DNA from: Maratus speciosus
Taxonomy: Eukaryota > Arthropoda > Arachnida > Araneae > Salticidae
Assembly: GCA_963932465.1 (NCBI GenBank)
Contig: OZ010793.1
Coordinates: 367,688,459-367,752,458, forward strand
Reading direction: 5' to 3'
DNA length: 64,000 bases
In this document: positions 21,525 through 32,486 of the stretch, piece after piece
Position numbering within the stretch: the first letter of the stretch is position 1
Layout: each line of letters begins with the position of its first letter
Notes under the pieces: generated by a model
Seen by the model: the letters and a program-made list of their open reading frames with translations, nothing else
Databases searched by the model: none
What the model was told of the DNA's origin: nothing
Position numbers and translations under genes: made by a program

Positions 21525-22118
21525 AACGATTTTTTCGTTACTTGTTTACAGGGAAATAAGTATAAAAGTAAAAACTATGGTTCGTACGGATACCGTTATT
21601 TCTCCAGAAAATCTACCGGTATATTTTTATAGAAAAAGAAATCTAGTTTAAACGCGCTGAACAGTGCTGAACAGTGAAGCAGCGGTTAAGCGGTTACCTA
21701 GTTGTCATCAACTTCACACCCAGTCTGAATATTGTGATGTCTTACATTTTAGTTATGAGCCATTCGGAAAAAGTAAAGGTGTAGTTGTTTACAACTACTA
21801 AAATAGGAAAATTTAAAGACATTACTAGCATAGGTGCTTTAAATAAAAAGAAAAATTGAAGTTAAATTAAGTTTTAAAAACTTGAAAAGAGAGATAGAAT
21901 TATATTAAGATGTAGGTATAACTGCAGTTACTAGACTGCTATAAGAAAAAGTAAAAAAATGTTAAGAATAAATTTAAAAGTTACACTTGTTCAAGATAAC
22001 ACTCATCAAGCTTGGGCAAGAAAAGCGGCAAAGGAAGGCAGCAAGGCTGCTTACTTTAACAAAAAAGCACTAGTCAGGCAATACTTTGTTCCCCTATATA
22101 TTATAATATATAAAGGGT
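21525..22118. other. stretch without recognised genes
   Basis: Nothing recognisable. The last 30 bp lead into the LINE tail. Confidence 0.35.
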
Positions 22119-22154
22119 TTATTATTATCATTATTATTATTATTATTATTTTAA
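22119..22154 (-). repeat. (TAA)n tail of the LINE
   Basis: A run of ATT on the plus strand, about ten units with one interruption, is the (TAA)n 3' terminus of the minus-strand LINE. It lies about 95 bp after the ORF2 stop. Confidence 0.75.
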
Positions 22155-22211
22155 GAAAAAAGTAAAAAAGGATGAGAAAAAGTGAAAAATTGACAAGAGC
22201 AATCTAAAGCG

Positions 22212-22228
22212 GTGAGCACAAAGCTCAC
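22212..22228 (-). promoter_or_regulatory. 3' UTR stem-loop of the LINE
   Basis: GTGAGC and GCTCAC, separated by five bases, form a perfect 6-bp hairpin shortly after the ORF2 stop. LINE reverse transcriptases often recognise a 3' hairpin in their own RNA. That role is inferred here. Confidence 0.45.
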
Positions 22229-22248
22229 GGGGATTCCATTATTGAGGA

Positions 22249-24888
22249 CTATTTTGGGCGCTTACAACGATGGGGCTCGAAGGCGTCGTAGTCAGGTAGC
22301 TCTGCCACAACATCATTTGGAAGGTCATATAATGCAGAATTAAAATTTTTCGCAAGGTCTTTAATTCTTTTTCTGAGGGTGACGGTGTTCAATTCCCTAC
22401 GGACAGTGGTGTTGCGCAAGTATCTTGAGACGCCACGGACGATACGAAGGTTTTTGTTATGCAGTTTGCTAAGATTGTCGATAGTGGATTTGCAGGTGAA
22501 GCCCCAGATCGGACTGGCATAGGTGATGATGGGGAGGATACAAGAATTATAAAGAATGAGTTTGTTGTAGACAGATAGGGTTTTGCTATTAATAAGAGAT
22601 TTAAGGGCAAGAGAAGCTCCAGCGACTTTCTCCCTGATGGAGAGAACATGTTTGCTCCATGTGAACCTACAGTCGAGGATGGCACCCAGGTACTTGGCTT
22701 CATCTGACCATGGAATAGTTGTGTTATTGATTGTTAGTCTAAGAGGAAAGATAAATTTACGAGAGAAATAGACAGCTTTGGTCTTATTTTCATTGATAAG
22801 TACGCGCCATAGGTCGCACCAGTCCAGGAAGTCTTCAAGGTGAGTCTGCAGGTACCTGTACAGACTATACGGGTGGTGTGCAGAGGCGTAGATACATGTA
22901 TTGTCCGCATACAGAGCTAGATAAGTAAATAATGAGCTTGGGATGTCATTGAAAAATGTGTTAAATAACAATGGGGCCAACACGCTCCCCTGAAGGATGC
23001 CCGCTAGAATAAAAAGTATAATAGATAAAATGTTGTTGATGCGGGCGCGAAATGTACGGCCGTAAAGGTATGAATTTATTAAGTGTATTAGTCTGGCACG
23101 GAATTTCAGCTTAATTAATTTGTATATAAGGCCTTCGTGCCAGACTTTATCAAAAGCCTTTTCGACGTCAAGGAATATGGCCGCAGCTGGGATCTTCGCG
23201 TTGAGCTTTTCGCGCAGAAATTCAACAACGCGAAGGAGCTGGTGCTGGGTTGAATGTTTTGGGCGAAAGCCAAATTGTTCAGGCATAAGGATGTTGTTTT
23301 GCTGAATAAAGTCCTGCAACTGGGCCCTAATGACACGTTCGATGACTTTACTGAGAGAAGGAAGGAGAGAGATGGGTCTATAGTTAGTAGGATCAGAGAG
23401 ATCAGTTCCAGGTTTGGGTATGGGTGATATGATAGAAAGTTTCCATGGTTTAGGGAAGTAATTAAATTTAAGGATAGAATTAGTAAGGTTGGTGATATAG
23501 ATAATACAGTTAGGAGGAAGTATTTTAAGCGCAGTGTTAGAAATTTTGTCGTAACCTGGGGTCTTGCATTTTTTCAATTTTTTAATTATATTATGGATTA
23601 CAATGGGCTGAATAGTAGGTGGGGGTAGTCATCAGGGGGGACAGCTAGGAAACTGCTAACAGTTTCACTAACCCCATCAAGATGGACCTGGCTAGCGAGG
23701 GTTGGGTTTGGAGAGAATTGCAAAGCGTAGGAGTTGGCAAGTAGGTTCGCTTTATCCTGATCAGCATAAGCATAATTAACATTATTGTCCGAAAGGGTGG
23801 GGGGAATGGGAGAGTATTTTTTATTAAGTTTACGTTTGATAAGCCAGAGAGAATTATCCTCGCTAGCAAGATTTTTGAGGAAGTTATTCCAACTTTTTTG
23901 CTTTTCTTTATAAAGGCAATTTTTGATTCTATTATTAGTTCTATTAATTAGGGGTTTAAGGGAGGGGTCTCTAGAATTTTGATATTGTCGCCGGAGCTGA
24001 TTACGTTTTATAAATATAGCTGGGAGGAATGAAAGAGTTGTTATTTTTAAGGGAATTAAAAGTAGCATGGTTTTGGGCATCAATAATTTTAGAGTTAAGA
24101 GAATCCACAGCATCATCAATATCAGATGTAGAGTTAATAATAGGAAAAGTAATATCTTGACTAGCAAGATGATTAGTAAATTTTTTCCAATCTATGGCCA
24201 CGGAAGGAGGAGGAGAAATAGGGTTAATAATATCAATTTTAAAACAGACAGGATAATGGTCGGAGGAGAGATCGTTAAGGACAGTAGAGGTGTTAGGATA
24301 GGGAAGGTTTTTAGAGATAGCAAAATCAATTATGGAATCATGGGTATTAGTCGCTGTGTTCACGTGTGTGGGAGTACTAGGTGCGTGTAAGCTTAAGTTA
24401 AGGTGTTGGATTAGATTATGTAGAGAGGCACCACATTGAGTGTTGCCGTGGCAATTCCAACGCCTGCTCTTGGCATTATAATCGCCAACAAAGAAGCAGT
24501 GTTGGTGATGGGAGAAGAGTTGAGTTAAGCTATTAACAGGAAAATTACCATTAGGTGGTGCATATATGGAAGCTAAATTAATGTTAATGTGGGGAAGCTG
24601 AATGACAATACTTGTGTATTCAATGTCATTATAGTTAGAACTATCAAAAAGATAGTGAGGGATATGGCGCTTTATGTATATAGCAGCGCCACCGCTAAGG
24701 GTGCGGGGTGTGTGAAAGAGCCTATACCCAGGAATGTTAATATTAAAGGTAGGGCTGAAGGTTTCCTGTAAGAAGATGACATCAATTTGAGGGTGATCAG
24801 AAATGAAAAGTTTAAGTTCATTTAATTTATGATGTAAAGAGTTGCAATTCCATGAGAGGAAGATTAAAGAGGAAAAAGAGGGGGAAAA
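22249..24888 (-). pseudogene. LINE ORF2: endonuclease and reverse transcriptase, broken
   Basis: The endonuclease begins near 24850 (LIFLSWNCNSL). It continues through IFLQET, YAPPNG, FVGDYNA and SDHYPV (near 24265), the AP-endonuclease order. The frame shifts near 24001-24030 and again near 23610-23640 within C-rich sequence. RT occupies 23577-22249: TPGYD, NYRPISLL, GFRPKHSTQHQL, FLDVEKAFD with the first catalytic Asp, GILQGSVLAPLLFN, and YADN where the family has YADD. The second Asp of that pair is therefore Asn, and the enzyme should be impaired even where the frame is open. The stop lies at 22249-22251. The intact protein would nick target DNA and prime cDNA synthesis there. Confidence 0.88.
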
Positions 24889-26524
24889 CTACTCATTATT
24901 GGGTGAGTTGAATTCCGTGGCCAAGCTGTCAAACGCGCTTATAATTATATATATTTTTTCCATTGGGTCATTACAATTTTTAGAAAGTTTGGCTATTTTT
25001 TGAAAGCATTGGATAAATTTATTGAATTTAAAAAGTTCCTTTATTTCTTGGAAAGTTTTAAGTATATCTTTTAAGTCTGTAGTATAATTAGAACTGTTAG
25101 AATTTTCAGGTGCTGCATTTCCAGGGTCAATTGGCTTATTCTCGTTTGAGTTAGCTGTTTCAGGGTTGTATGAAGAAGGGGAGTCCGTTTCTGGGACTTT
25201 CTTAGTAACTTTAGGGGCTGAAGCAGGTTTTACGTAGTTATAATTTGCCATAGTTTGGGCTAGCATATCTGGGAAAGCTTTTGGTGGTTTTTCTTTTCGG
25301 GGAGATTTTGAAGTTTGGTTATTTTTATGGAATTAGGGGGTTTGGGGCAACCGCGGTATGTAGACGGGTGTGGGCCAGAACAGTTACGGCATTTTGGTGT
25401 TATTTTACCGATCTTATCACACTGTGGGTTAAGATGCCCTCCTGAGCACTTGGCGCCGTTGGTAGAAAGGTTACAAATTTCTGAGGAGTGGCCAAATTTT
25501 TGGCAACGGTAACATTGTTTTACAATGCCCGTGCCTTTAAATCGTTCGATTGTGACTTTAATATAACATATTTCATTTATTTGATATATTTCTTCAAATT
25601 TCTCTCTAGGCAAGACATTGACTACGTACAGTGGCATAGGATGCCCGGTTTTTCTGCTCTTCATCGTAGAAGCTCTATTTGCTATGAAATTGTGTTCTTT
25701 TAATGCGTCTATGATGATTTGTGGGTCGGTGTAGCAGAAGATTCTCCGAATTACTACTTTCCGTGGGCGCTGTTCCGCACGGCTCAGGATTGTTTAAACT
25801 ATGGCGTTGGTATCCAAATAAGACTAGGTTTTTCGAAAATCTGAATCAGTTTTGCAATGGACCTTTAACAATTCACCGTCCATTTTGATTAGCGGGTTTG
25901 TTTCGTTTTGATCTTTTATTTTAGCGGCAATTTCATTCCACTTACCCTTAATTTCTATATAAAAAGGCTGGATTTTAATTTTAGGGGTGAAGGGTGATTC
26001 AGAGCCACCGGCTGCGTCGCCTTCGGATAAGATAGGGATGTCCATATCGGTATTTTCAGAATTAACATTAGCTTTGTCCGCTACATGGCGTATTTATTTT
26101 TTAAGGGTACGCTACTTTTTTCTTCGCGAAATCTTTTCCGGGTTACATTTTTAGCTGGGAGGAAGCTCTCAGTAGGGTCCAACGCTATTGCTTTTAGATC
26201 AGTTAAAGTTCCAATTAAGTCTAAGTTCTTTTTAGAAATAAAAGCTTTAAACTCTGGTAATTTACATAGCTTATTGGGGTCAAATGGCTCAGTAAACAAG
26301 AACATCACTGAAGATAAAAGGGTACTCACAATTTCTTGCAGATCTTGTCGACTGGCGTATTCTGGGCTTTGAAGCAGTCCTTTCATATAGCTGTCACATT
26401 CCATTAAGAAATACGTGACAATCTCTTTTTGTTTGTCATCTGTCAATTGAGAGTTTAAATGCGCAAAATTTCGCCTTCTTTTAAGAAGAGATTTTCTATA
26501 AGATAATACTGGTGCTGAAAACAT
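24889..26524 (-). pseudogene. LINE ORF1: gag-like RNA-binding protein, broken
   Basis: The first visible Met is at 26524, but an upstream ATG in another frame (near 26565) could be the original start. The N-terminal part is basic. A region around 25665-25770 resembles the RRM-like/pre-C2HC part of Jockey ORF1. Zinc knuckles follow: CYRCQKFGHSSEIC, a second that lacks its first Cys (AKCSGGHLNPQC), and CRNCSGPHPSTYRGC. The C-terminal part is Ser/Asn-rich, then helical, and stops at TAG at 24889. Breaks lie near 26060, 25824, in the next 160 bp, and at 25260-25266. The product would bind the element's RNA. Confidence 0.82.
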
Positions 26525-26599
26525 TTCTGGTCTGCAAAATTCAAGGAGGCGTTACATTTCTCCATCTTACCAATATTTTCTTTTGCGGAGGCCGGAGTA

Positions 26600-28350
26600 A
26601 TATGTTGTGTTTATTTAGAACCACTGCCATATTTTTATTTAATTTCATTTAGAAAATATTTTTATTAATCTTGTATTCATTTAATTTTAATATCCGCATT
26701 CCAAAATTATTTTAATTCCCTTTTTTTCAACTTTCCCCTGTAAGTTTTTCTTTCTGGCATAGCATTTCATTCATTTTAAAATCATAAACGTCGTTTTGAA
26801 ATCTGTACTTCCGGTAAAAGAATTATCTGGAAAATTCCATATCTTTCTATTTGTGAAGTCATATCCTTTTGTAGCTCCACCCCTTAGCCAATAATATTTA
26901 AATCAGTTTAATTCGTAATTTCAAAATTTGTAACTCTTTACTACTGTTTGGCCTCTTATCTCCGTGAAATCTATCAAATTTCCTTTTTTTAAAGCAGTTT
27001 TTTATATTCTTTAGCATTGCATTTTATGCCAATGCATACCGCCTGTATGTTCGTTCAGCCAAAGTTGGCGTGTTTCAAGGATTATAGCATACCCCTTTAC
27101 TCCTCTTCTCGGAGAGCTCGCGCGCATTCAGTAGTGCAGTGGAGTTGGGATTTCAATGCAGAATGGCTGCCTTTTTTTGCCGTTCTGCGAAGAAATTATG
27201 TCTGCGCCTGCATTAGTGTTCTATCAACGAACGCAGAGAATGGATGGATGCCTTTTCCTCTTCTACAAAAAATAATAAACGGATTTCGTATCTACAGTAA
27301 GAAATATCAAAAGTGCAAGAATATTTCGGCTGCATAGTTTCGTCTTTTTTTTTTTGTGGCGAGATGCTTTGATCAGTTACTTCTCGTTCTTCTGTAGGAT
27401 GTGGATAAAGAATTCTGTTGACGGCATTATTATTATTTTTTATTCGAGTGTTGCTTTTATTTCGAGTCGTAGAATTATGATGCTGTAAAAATCATCTAAA
27501 TGCCTGTGTCTCCATACTCCCCAAAGGAAAGAAATTATTTTATTTTCCTTAGTAAGAATGTAGATGTATGTGTCGATCATAAAAAAAGTACATCTAAAAG
27601 AATAAGATATGTACTCATGATAATACGCTATGTTCTGCAAAAAATTGCTTCACAAATAAAAAAATTTGCAAGGAAGATTTTTCATTTGTTTATTTTTCTT
27701 TCTGCAAATGTCTCCATCATTCTTCTGTTCTTTCGGGTCAATGCAGGTAATGCTTTTACCTTTTTATTTTTTTGTTCTTAATTTCCAAATGTATGATAAG
27801 TAAATTCAGATTTTCTTTAATTAATGACTGTTGTGTCTAAGTGGTCTTTTATGGCCGCAACAAAATGTTAAATGCACACTATACGATCGATCCTAAAAAA
27901 ATGATTTGGAATTTCAATATTCAAAATAACTTTACAATATTATTCTATCATCTCCTGTCTTCCAAACACAACACCATGAAAACGGTATTTTAAAAAATAC
28001 CCTCTTTTATAAGCATTCAAAGTTTATCTTTAAAATCACGCCTAATTTCATGATCCCATTTCATGTTGTTCCAAAAAAAAATTCCATTACGATACATTAA
28101 TTTGATGCGGACCTTGATTATGGAAAATTCACTGCAATAATTTACGTTTGGTAGAAAAAGGCGAACTAGTAAATTTATTAAATGTTTTATTTAAATATGC
28201 ATATATATTGCACTTTTAATTTTTATTCTACTTTTTTGCGTTGAAAATATTTCGTTGTTGCACTTTCGCGGACAGATGACATATTTTGCCAAGTGTAACT
28301 AGGCCATAATTAATTGCATTGGTTTTGTAACTCGTATACAGCTGTAACTA
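26600..28350. other. possible host sequence upstream of the LINE
   Basis: I recognised no transposon in this 1.75 kb. Around 26885-26905, AGCCAATAATATTTAAAT resembles a CCAAT box next to a TATA-like site. At 27100-27330 base composition is more balanced than in the surroundings, with a 106-codon open frame that has no recognisable domain. ACAGTAAG at 27298 could be a splice donor. A 5' exon is possible, but the evidence is weak. Confidence 0.25.
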
Positions 28351-28586
28351 CGTAATCATGTATGTGAAAATTGCAACTCCATGAAGGGATGACGCGATTG
28401 AGCTGAAAATTGCAGAGAATGCAAAATATAGTGTGTTATGCAAATGATTACGATTTCAGAGTCACCACGCATGCGTAGTCTGAGCAGCGCTCCGTTAACT
28501 GCTGCTGAAACCGTATAAATAGAGGGCTGTGGCTGAAATTTGTCTACGGTTATATGGTAGTGGTAAACGTTAGGTGAGACGTAACT

Positions 28587-29629
28587 ATGCCTCTCCGACG
28601 AAAGAGTGCAACATTTCAACAACTGACGGAGTTTGAACGGGGGAGAATCATCGACCTTCCTGTAGAAGGACTTTCTTATCGTACAATAGAAGCTCGTGTG
28701 CAGACAAACAGCAGTAGAGTGATCCGCGTTTGGAAGCAGTGAACCAACGAGGATCGCATAACTTGGAAATATGGGAATGGACCCCAAACGGTGAAGTCAA
28801 CGCGCGATGGTAGACACATAGTTCGCATGGCGCTGTCGAACCGTACAGCTTCATCTAGACAGTTGGCAGCACATTAGTCAACTGCTACCGGCGTATCACT
28901 TTCTACTTCGTCAATTCGTCAACGTCTGCTGCACCTCGGACTGTGTGAAAGAACTCCTTTATACAGGATCCCCCTTACTCAAAACCAACCACGCCTACGG
29001 CTGAAACGGGCTCATGAACATAGAGTCTGGCGTGCGAATTGGCAACAAGTGGTCTTTTCTGACGAATACCGCTTCAATTTTTTATACCATGATGGCCGCA
29101 TTCGTGTTAGACGTTAAGCCGGTAAACGCCACCTTCGAGAGTGCCATTATTGAACCTTTTAGAGGACGAACACCCGGAGTTGTGGCCTGGGGGTGCGATT
29201 GCATATCATGGACCAAAACAGCTGCTAAAAATTTTGGGTATTCTGAACAGCAACAGGTACATCAGTGAAGTGCTGGAGCCTGAAGTCGTTCCTTTCCTTC
29301 GAGGTATTCCTGGAGCTATCTTTCAACAGTATAATGCACGCCCACATGCTGCAAGGAATGTTCAAGACTTCTTGTCAGCAGAAAACATACAGCTTCTTCT
29401 GTAGCCTGCGCGTTCACCGGATATGTCGCCAATTAAAAATGTTTGGCATTTCGTTGATCGGCGTCTTGCTCATGATCCTCGTCCTACCGCTTCTACAGAT
29501 GAACTTTGTGTACGCATACAAACAATATCAAATGCTCTTCCCCAGAGATAAATTCAAAATCTGATCGACTCCATGCCACGTCGCATAGCAGCACTTATTG
29601 CAGCGCGTAGTGGCTACACCAAATACTGA
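28587..29629 (+). pseudogene. Tc1-like transposase, catalytic residues lost
   Basis: The start ATG opens MPLRRKSATFQQLTEFERGR, a typical arthropod Tc1 N-terminus. Helix-turn-helix features follow (LSYRTIEARVQTNSSRVIRVW). Stops occur in frame at 28740 (TGA) and 28875 (TAG). Frameshifts lie near 29110 and 29190, and a TAG lies at 29402. The first catalytic block VVFSDEYRF is intact. The second reads QQYNARPH, so Asp is replaced by Tyr. The third reads SPDMSPIKNVW, so Glu is replaced by Lys. Two of three metal-binding residues are gone. The end, ARSGYTKY then TGA, is normal for the family. Confidence 0.9.
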
Positions 29630-29647
29630 TTTCGAACACATCATATA

Positions 29648-30107
29648 CAAGGTGGCCATAATTAAACTGACAGTACTCAGAGTGTTCTGTAGCACGATCT
29701 AATTGAGAGAATGACGTCAAATTTTGTAAGAAGATTAGACAAAACGGGGTATGAAGGATCCCCCACCCACAAAAAAAATTAGTTCCAAAAATGACCGCTA
29801 GGCGAATATGTGGCGCTGTGTAATGGAAAAGTGAGTATTAGTACCGTATAAAACTTGAATTAAATCGTTAAATATACTAAATAACGGGTAATTTTATTTC
29901 AGTATTGATTCTGCATTTTTTTAAACTCTCTTTTCTGTTACACAGCACCACATATTCCCCTAGGGGTCACTTTTGGAACTAATTTTTTTTCGCGGAATCC
30001 TTCGTCCCCGTCTTGTTTAATCTTCTTACAAAATTTGGCGTCATTCTCTAAATTAGATCGCACTTCAGAACACTCTGAGTACTGTCAGTTTAATTATGGC
30101 CACCTTG
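29648..30107. mobile_element. palindromic MITE, ~190-bp inverted repeats
   Basis: The ends CAAGGTGGCCATAATTAAAC and its reverse complement lie at 29648 and 30107. The two arms match for about 190 bp around a core of about 80 bp. The flanks are TA-rich (TATA at 29644-29647, and TATA two bases after the right end). The Tc1-like 3' sequence resumes after it, so this MITE inserted into the Tc1 copy. It has no coding capacity. The ends resemble Tc1/mariner termini. Confidence 0.82.
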
Positions 30108-30959
30108 TGTATATATTTTTCTTTTTTTGCTTTGAAAATGTAATCATTTGTTTGAACCAATACCAGTCGTTTGCGTATTAAATTTTTTTTAATTCTGATG
30201 ATTCCTTCATGGTGTTATAATTTTCACAAACATGAGTGTATGAAGAATATTTGGCTATTTATCTGCTACGGATGGCTAATATAAAAGTGTTTAAAATGAA
30301 TTTATTAATTTAAAATTATGTTCTAAAAATATTAAAATGTTGCATTGTCATTAAAATCACACCTGTATGCATGATTTTAATAATTCCAGTCTGGGAGGCA
30401 ATGAAAATTTATTACAAAATTCCATCTTTAATAAAAAATATACAAGTTGGTTCAAATAAAAGGGAGTAAAAAATAGCTACAATCATGTGATTTCTTTTTC
30501 AAATACTGGCATATAAATTTCCAACAGATTTTACTACAATTTTTTCCGTTTTATTTGCAATATATTAAACACAAAAGAAAATTTATAACAAACTAGCTAA
30601 AGTACCCGGCGTTGCTCGGAATTTTAAGAATGTTTGTTTTGAAAAATTAATGTCAAAATTAAACATACAGTATTAAACAAACAATTAAAAAAGCAGCAAA
30701 ACCACCTTTATTGCAGTTCTTCACTAAGAATGAGCTCTAGGGACAAAAACCTTTGTGGAAATTCTAATATACACGCATATACACATGCATATATATGGAA
30801 TAGATTTTAAAATGGCGAAAACAATTTCAGAGGAACTCAAAATATTAAAATATGCCGATATTTCCATAATCGAGTTTTTATCATGTTTGAATACGTTTTT
30901 TCAAACTCATATAATGTTATATATTCACCTGCTGACGTCCATTATATTTCCAATAGGAC

Positions 30960-31140
30960 GTAATGTTCACTTTTTTTTTTTTAATTCGTCAAACTATTTA
31001 TTTCATTTTCCTTTTTCACGTGGAAATATTGCAATGGAAAAGTTATGGCTTAATATTCACCTTTTTTTTTTTTAATTTGTCAAACTATTTATTTCGTTTT
31101 CATTTTTCACGTGGAAAACTTGCAATAGAAAAATAATTGT
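30960..31140. repeat. two-unit tandem repeat, ~91 bp
   Basis: Each unit has TAAT.TTCAC, a T-run, then CAAACTATTTATTTC and TTTTTCACGTGGAAA. The second unit follows directly. It lies in the Helitron at 30593-32486. Confidence 0.75.
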
Positions 31141-31323
31141 TGTGGTAAGAATTTTATTGTGGATTTTTAATTGTTGGCAACTGCTATATGTTCGAAAAAT
31201 GTTTAAATTTGATAGGAAATTGGTTCTAAATTTGTGTTTCTTTTCATTAGTTAAAAGTTAACTAGAAATTATTTCGATTCCGGATTACTTTAGTTGCCTC
31301 GGCCGTGTTTTAATACACATGTA

Positions 31324-32394
31324 CAGTCGTGGGAAAAAAAAGTAAACACCCCTTACTAACACTGCAAAAAAATATCGTAGAAGAAAGTTACTGGTACCAC
31401 ACGATTGGTAATAAAGTCTACTTTTAAATGATGTATATAAAATTTGCTTAGAAGACCATCTACATATTAAAACGAACTATAACTTTGTATTTTTTCAATA
31501 GCAGTACACAATTCTGACAGCATAAATGAACTCTACACCCTGCAATTAGTCGAAAAACAAATTTTTACGCAATTCGTACCATAAATTTCCGAGAAATTAA
31601 TTATTTTAAAGCGAGCGTATTTTTGGAGGTGTATCCAAATTAAAGTTCGGTACTCGATTGTTGACTGAGAGAGTCCCCTTCTTGATCAAGGCACCTGAAG
31701 CGTTACTCAAGCAGTCATTGAAGACTGCTAGATTACAGGATAGCATAAGAAATTAAAAAATGTCCTGTTTCTTTTATCATAGACAGCCCCTTAAACCATC
31801 ATTTTGCCGTTTTTTAAGCATAATTTGAAAACTACTTGAAAGAAAAATGTGATATTTTGGATTTTCATAAAGGAGGACTTAATAAATCTAAATCCATCAA
31901 AAAAATTGTAGGTTGCAATTCATAACTTTTTCGAGTATTAATTTCATAATTCACAATTCATATCATAAAATTATAAAAATTGCAAATGCAACGTATTTAT
32001 GTTTGGGTATTTTAGTATTATTGCTACACAAAAAAATAGCACATTTGGAGTATAATTTCAGGAGATATAAATAAAAATATAAAAATGTAATTTAACATTA
32101 GAAGCACTAAATTTTGAATGTTCATAATTGAAAAACGTATCATTCAAATGGCTTGAAATTTGGTGTCTAGGCATAGTTTGAACCGAAGATTTGAAATATT
32201 TTCTTAAAATTCGGTATTACCATTGAAAAAATGAAGTTTGGGTTCGTTTTAATACGTATATGCTCCCGTAAGCAAATTTTATATACACCATTTAAAAGTA
32301 GACTTTATTTCCAATCATTCGGTACCAGTAACTTTCTTCTATGATAATTTGTTGAGGAGTTAGTAGGGGTGTTTACCTTTTTTTCCCACGACTG
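31324..32394. mobile_element. 1.07-kb MITE with ~157-bp inverted repeats
   Basis: The ends CAGTCGTGGGAAAAAAA and its inverse (TTTTTTTCCCACGACTG) are flanked by TA on both sides (31322-31323, 32395-32396). Inverted similarity continues inwards for about 157 bp, to the AAAACGAAC region. The core of about 760 bp shows no transposase. It is a Tc1/mariner-type non-autonomous element inserted in a Helitron. Confidence 0.85.
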
Positions 32395-32486
32395 TACGTA
32401 ACTTTTCACATTTCTGGCTTCCAAACTGTGGATTTGTATAGAATTACAGACAGACAGACAAATTTTCATTTTTATATATTAGAATA

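Larger units (their letters stand above)
22119..26600 (-). mobile_element. Jockey-like non-LTR retrotransposon, decayed
   Basis: It is read on the minus strand and holds ORF1 with zinc knuckles, ORF2 with an apurinic-type endonuclease and reverse transcriptase, a short 3' untranslated region and a (TAA)n tail at 22119-22154. Order and motifs fit the Jockey group. A TAA-repeat tail is also known from I elements. The 5' boundary near 26600 is a guess, since no target duplication was identified. Both frames have several frameshifts and stops. Confidence 0.88.
28351..30240 (+). mobile_element. Tc1-like transposon with nested MITE
   Basis: Subterminal inverted repeats match between about 28355-28400 and 30195-30236; both carry ATGT.TGTGAAAATT then CCATGAAGG. 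TA dinucleotides lie just outside both. The element contains a decayed transposase (28587-29629). Its 3' part is interrupted by the palindromic MITE at 29648-30107. Without the MITE it is about 1.43 kb, close to the usual length. Confidence 0.78.
30593..32486 (-). mobile_element. Helitron, split by a long-TIR MITE
   Basis: On the minus strand the 3' end reads CGGGTACTTTAGCTAG, ending at 30593, with T following. The 5' end near 32486 has the reduced motif CTAATATATAAAAATG. The sequence contains a duplicated unit at 30960-31140 and the MITE at 31324-32394. No Rep/helicase frame is present. The 5' end is less certain than the 3' end. Confidence 0.6.

Noticed and set aside
24067..24390. 107-codon plus-strand frame
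   Set aside because: It is antisense to the LINE endonuclease, whose motifs lie on the minus strand.
26085..26372. 95-codon plus-strand frame
   Set aside because: It is antisense to the LINE ORF1, which has the recognisable protein features.
28356..28854. 143- and 68-codon minus-strand frames
   Set aside because: They overlap the Tc1-like 5' end and transposase, whose sense strand is plus.
30755..31075. 106-codon plus-strand frame
   Set aside because: It lies in a Helitron, crosses a tandem duplication and is rich in Phe from T-runs.
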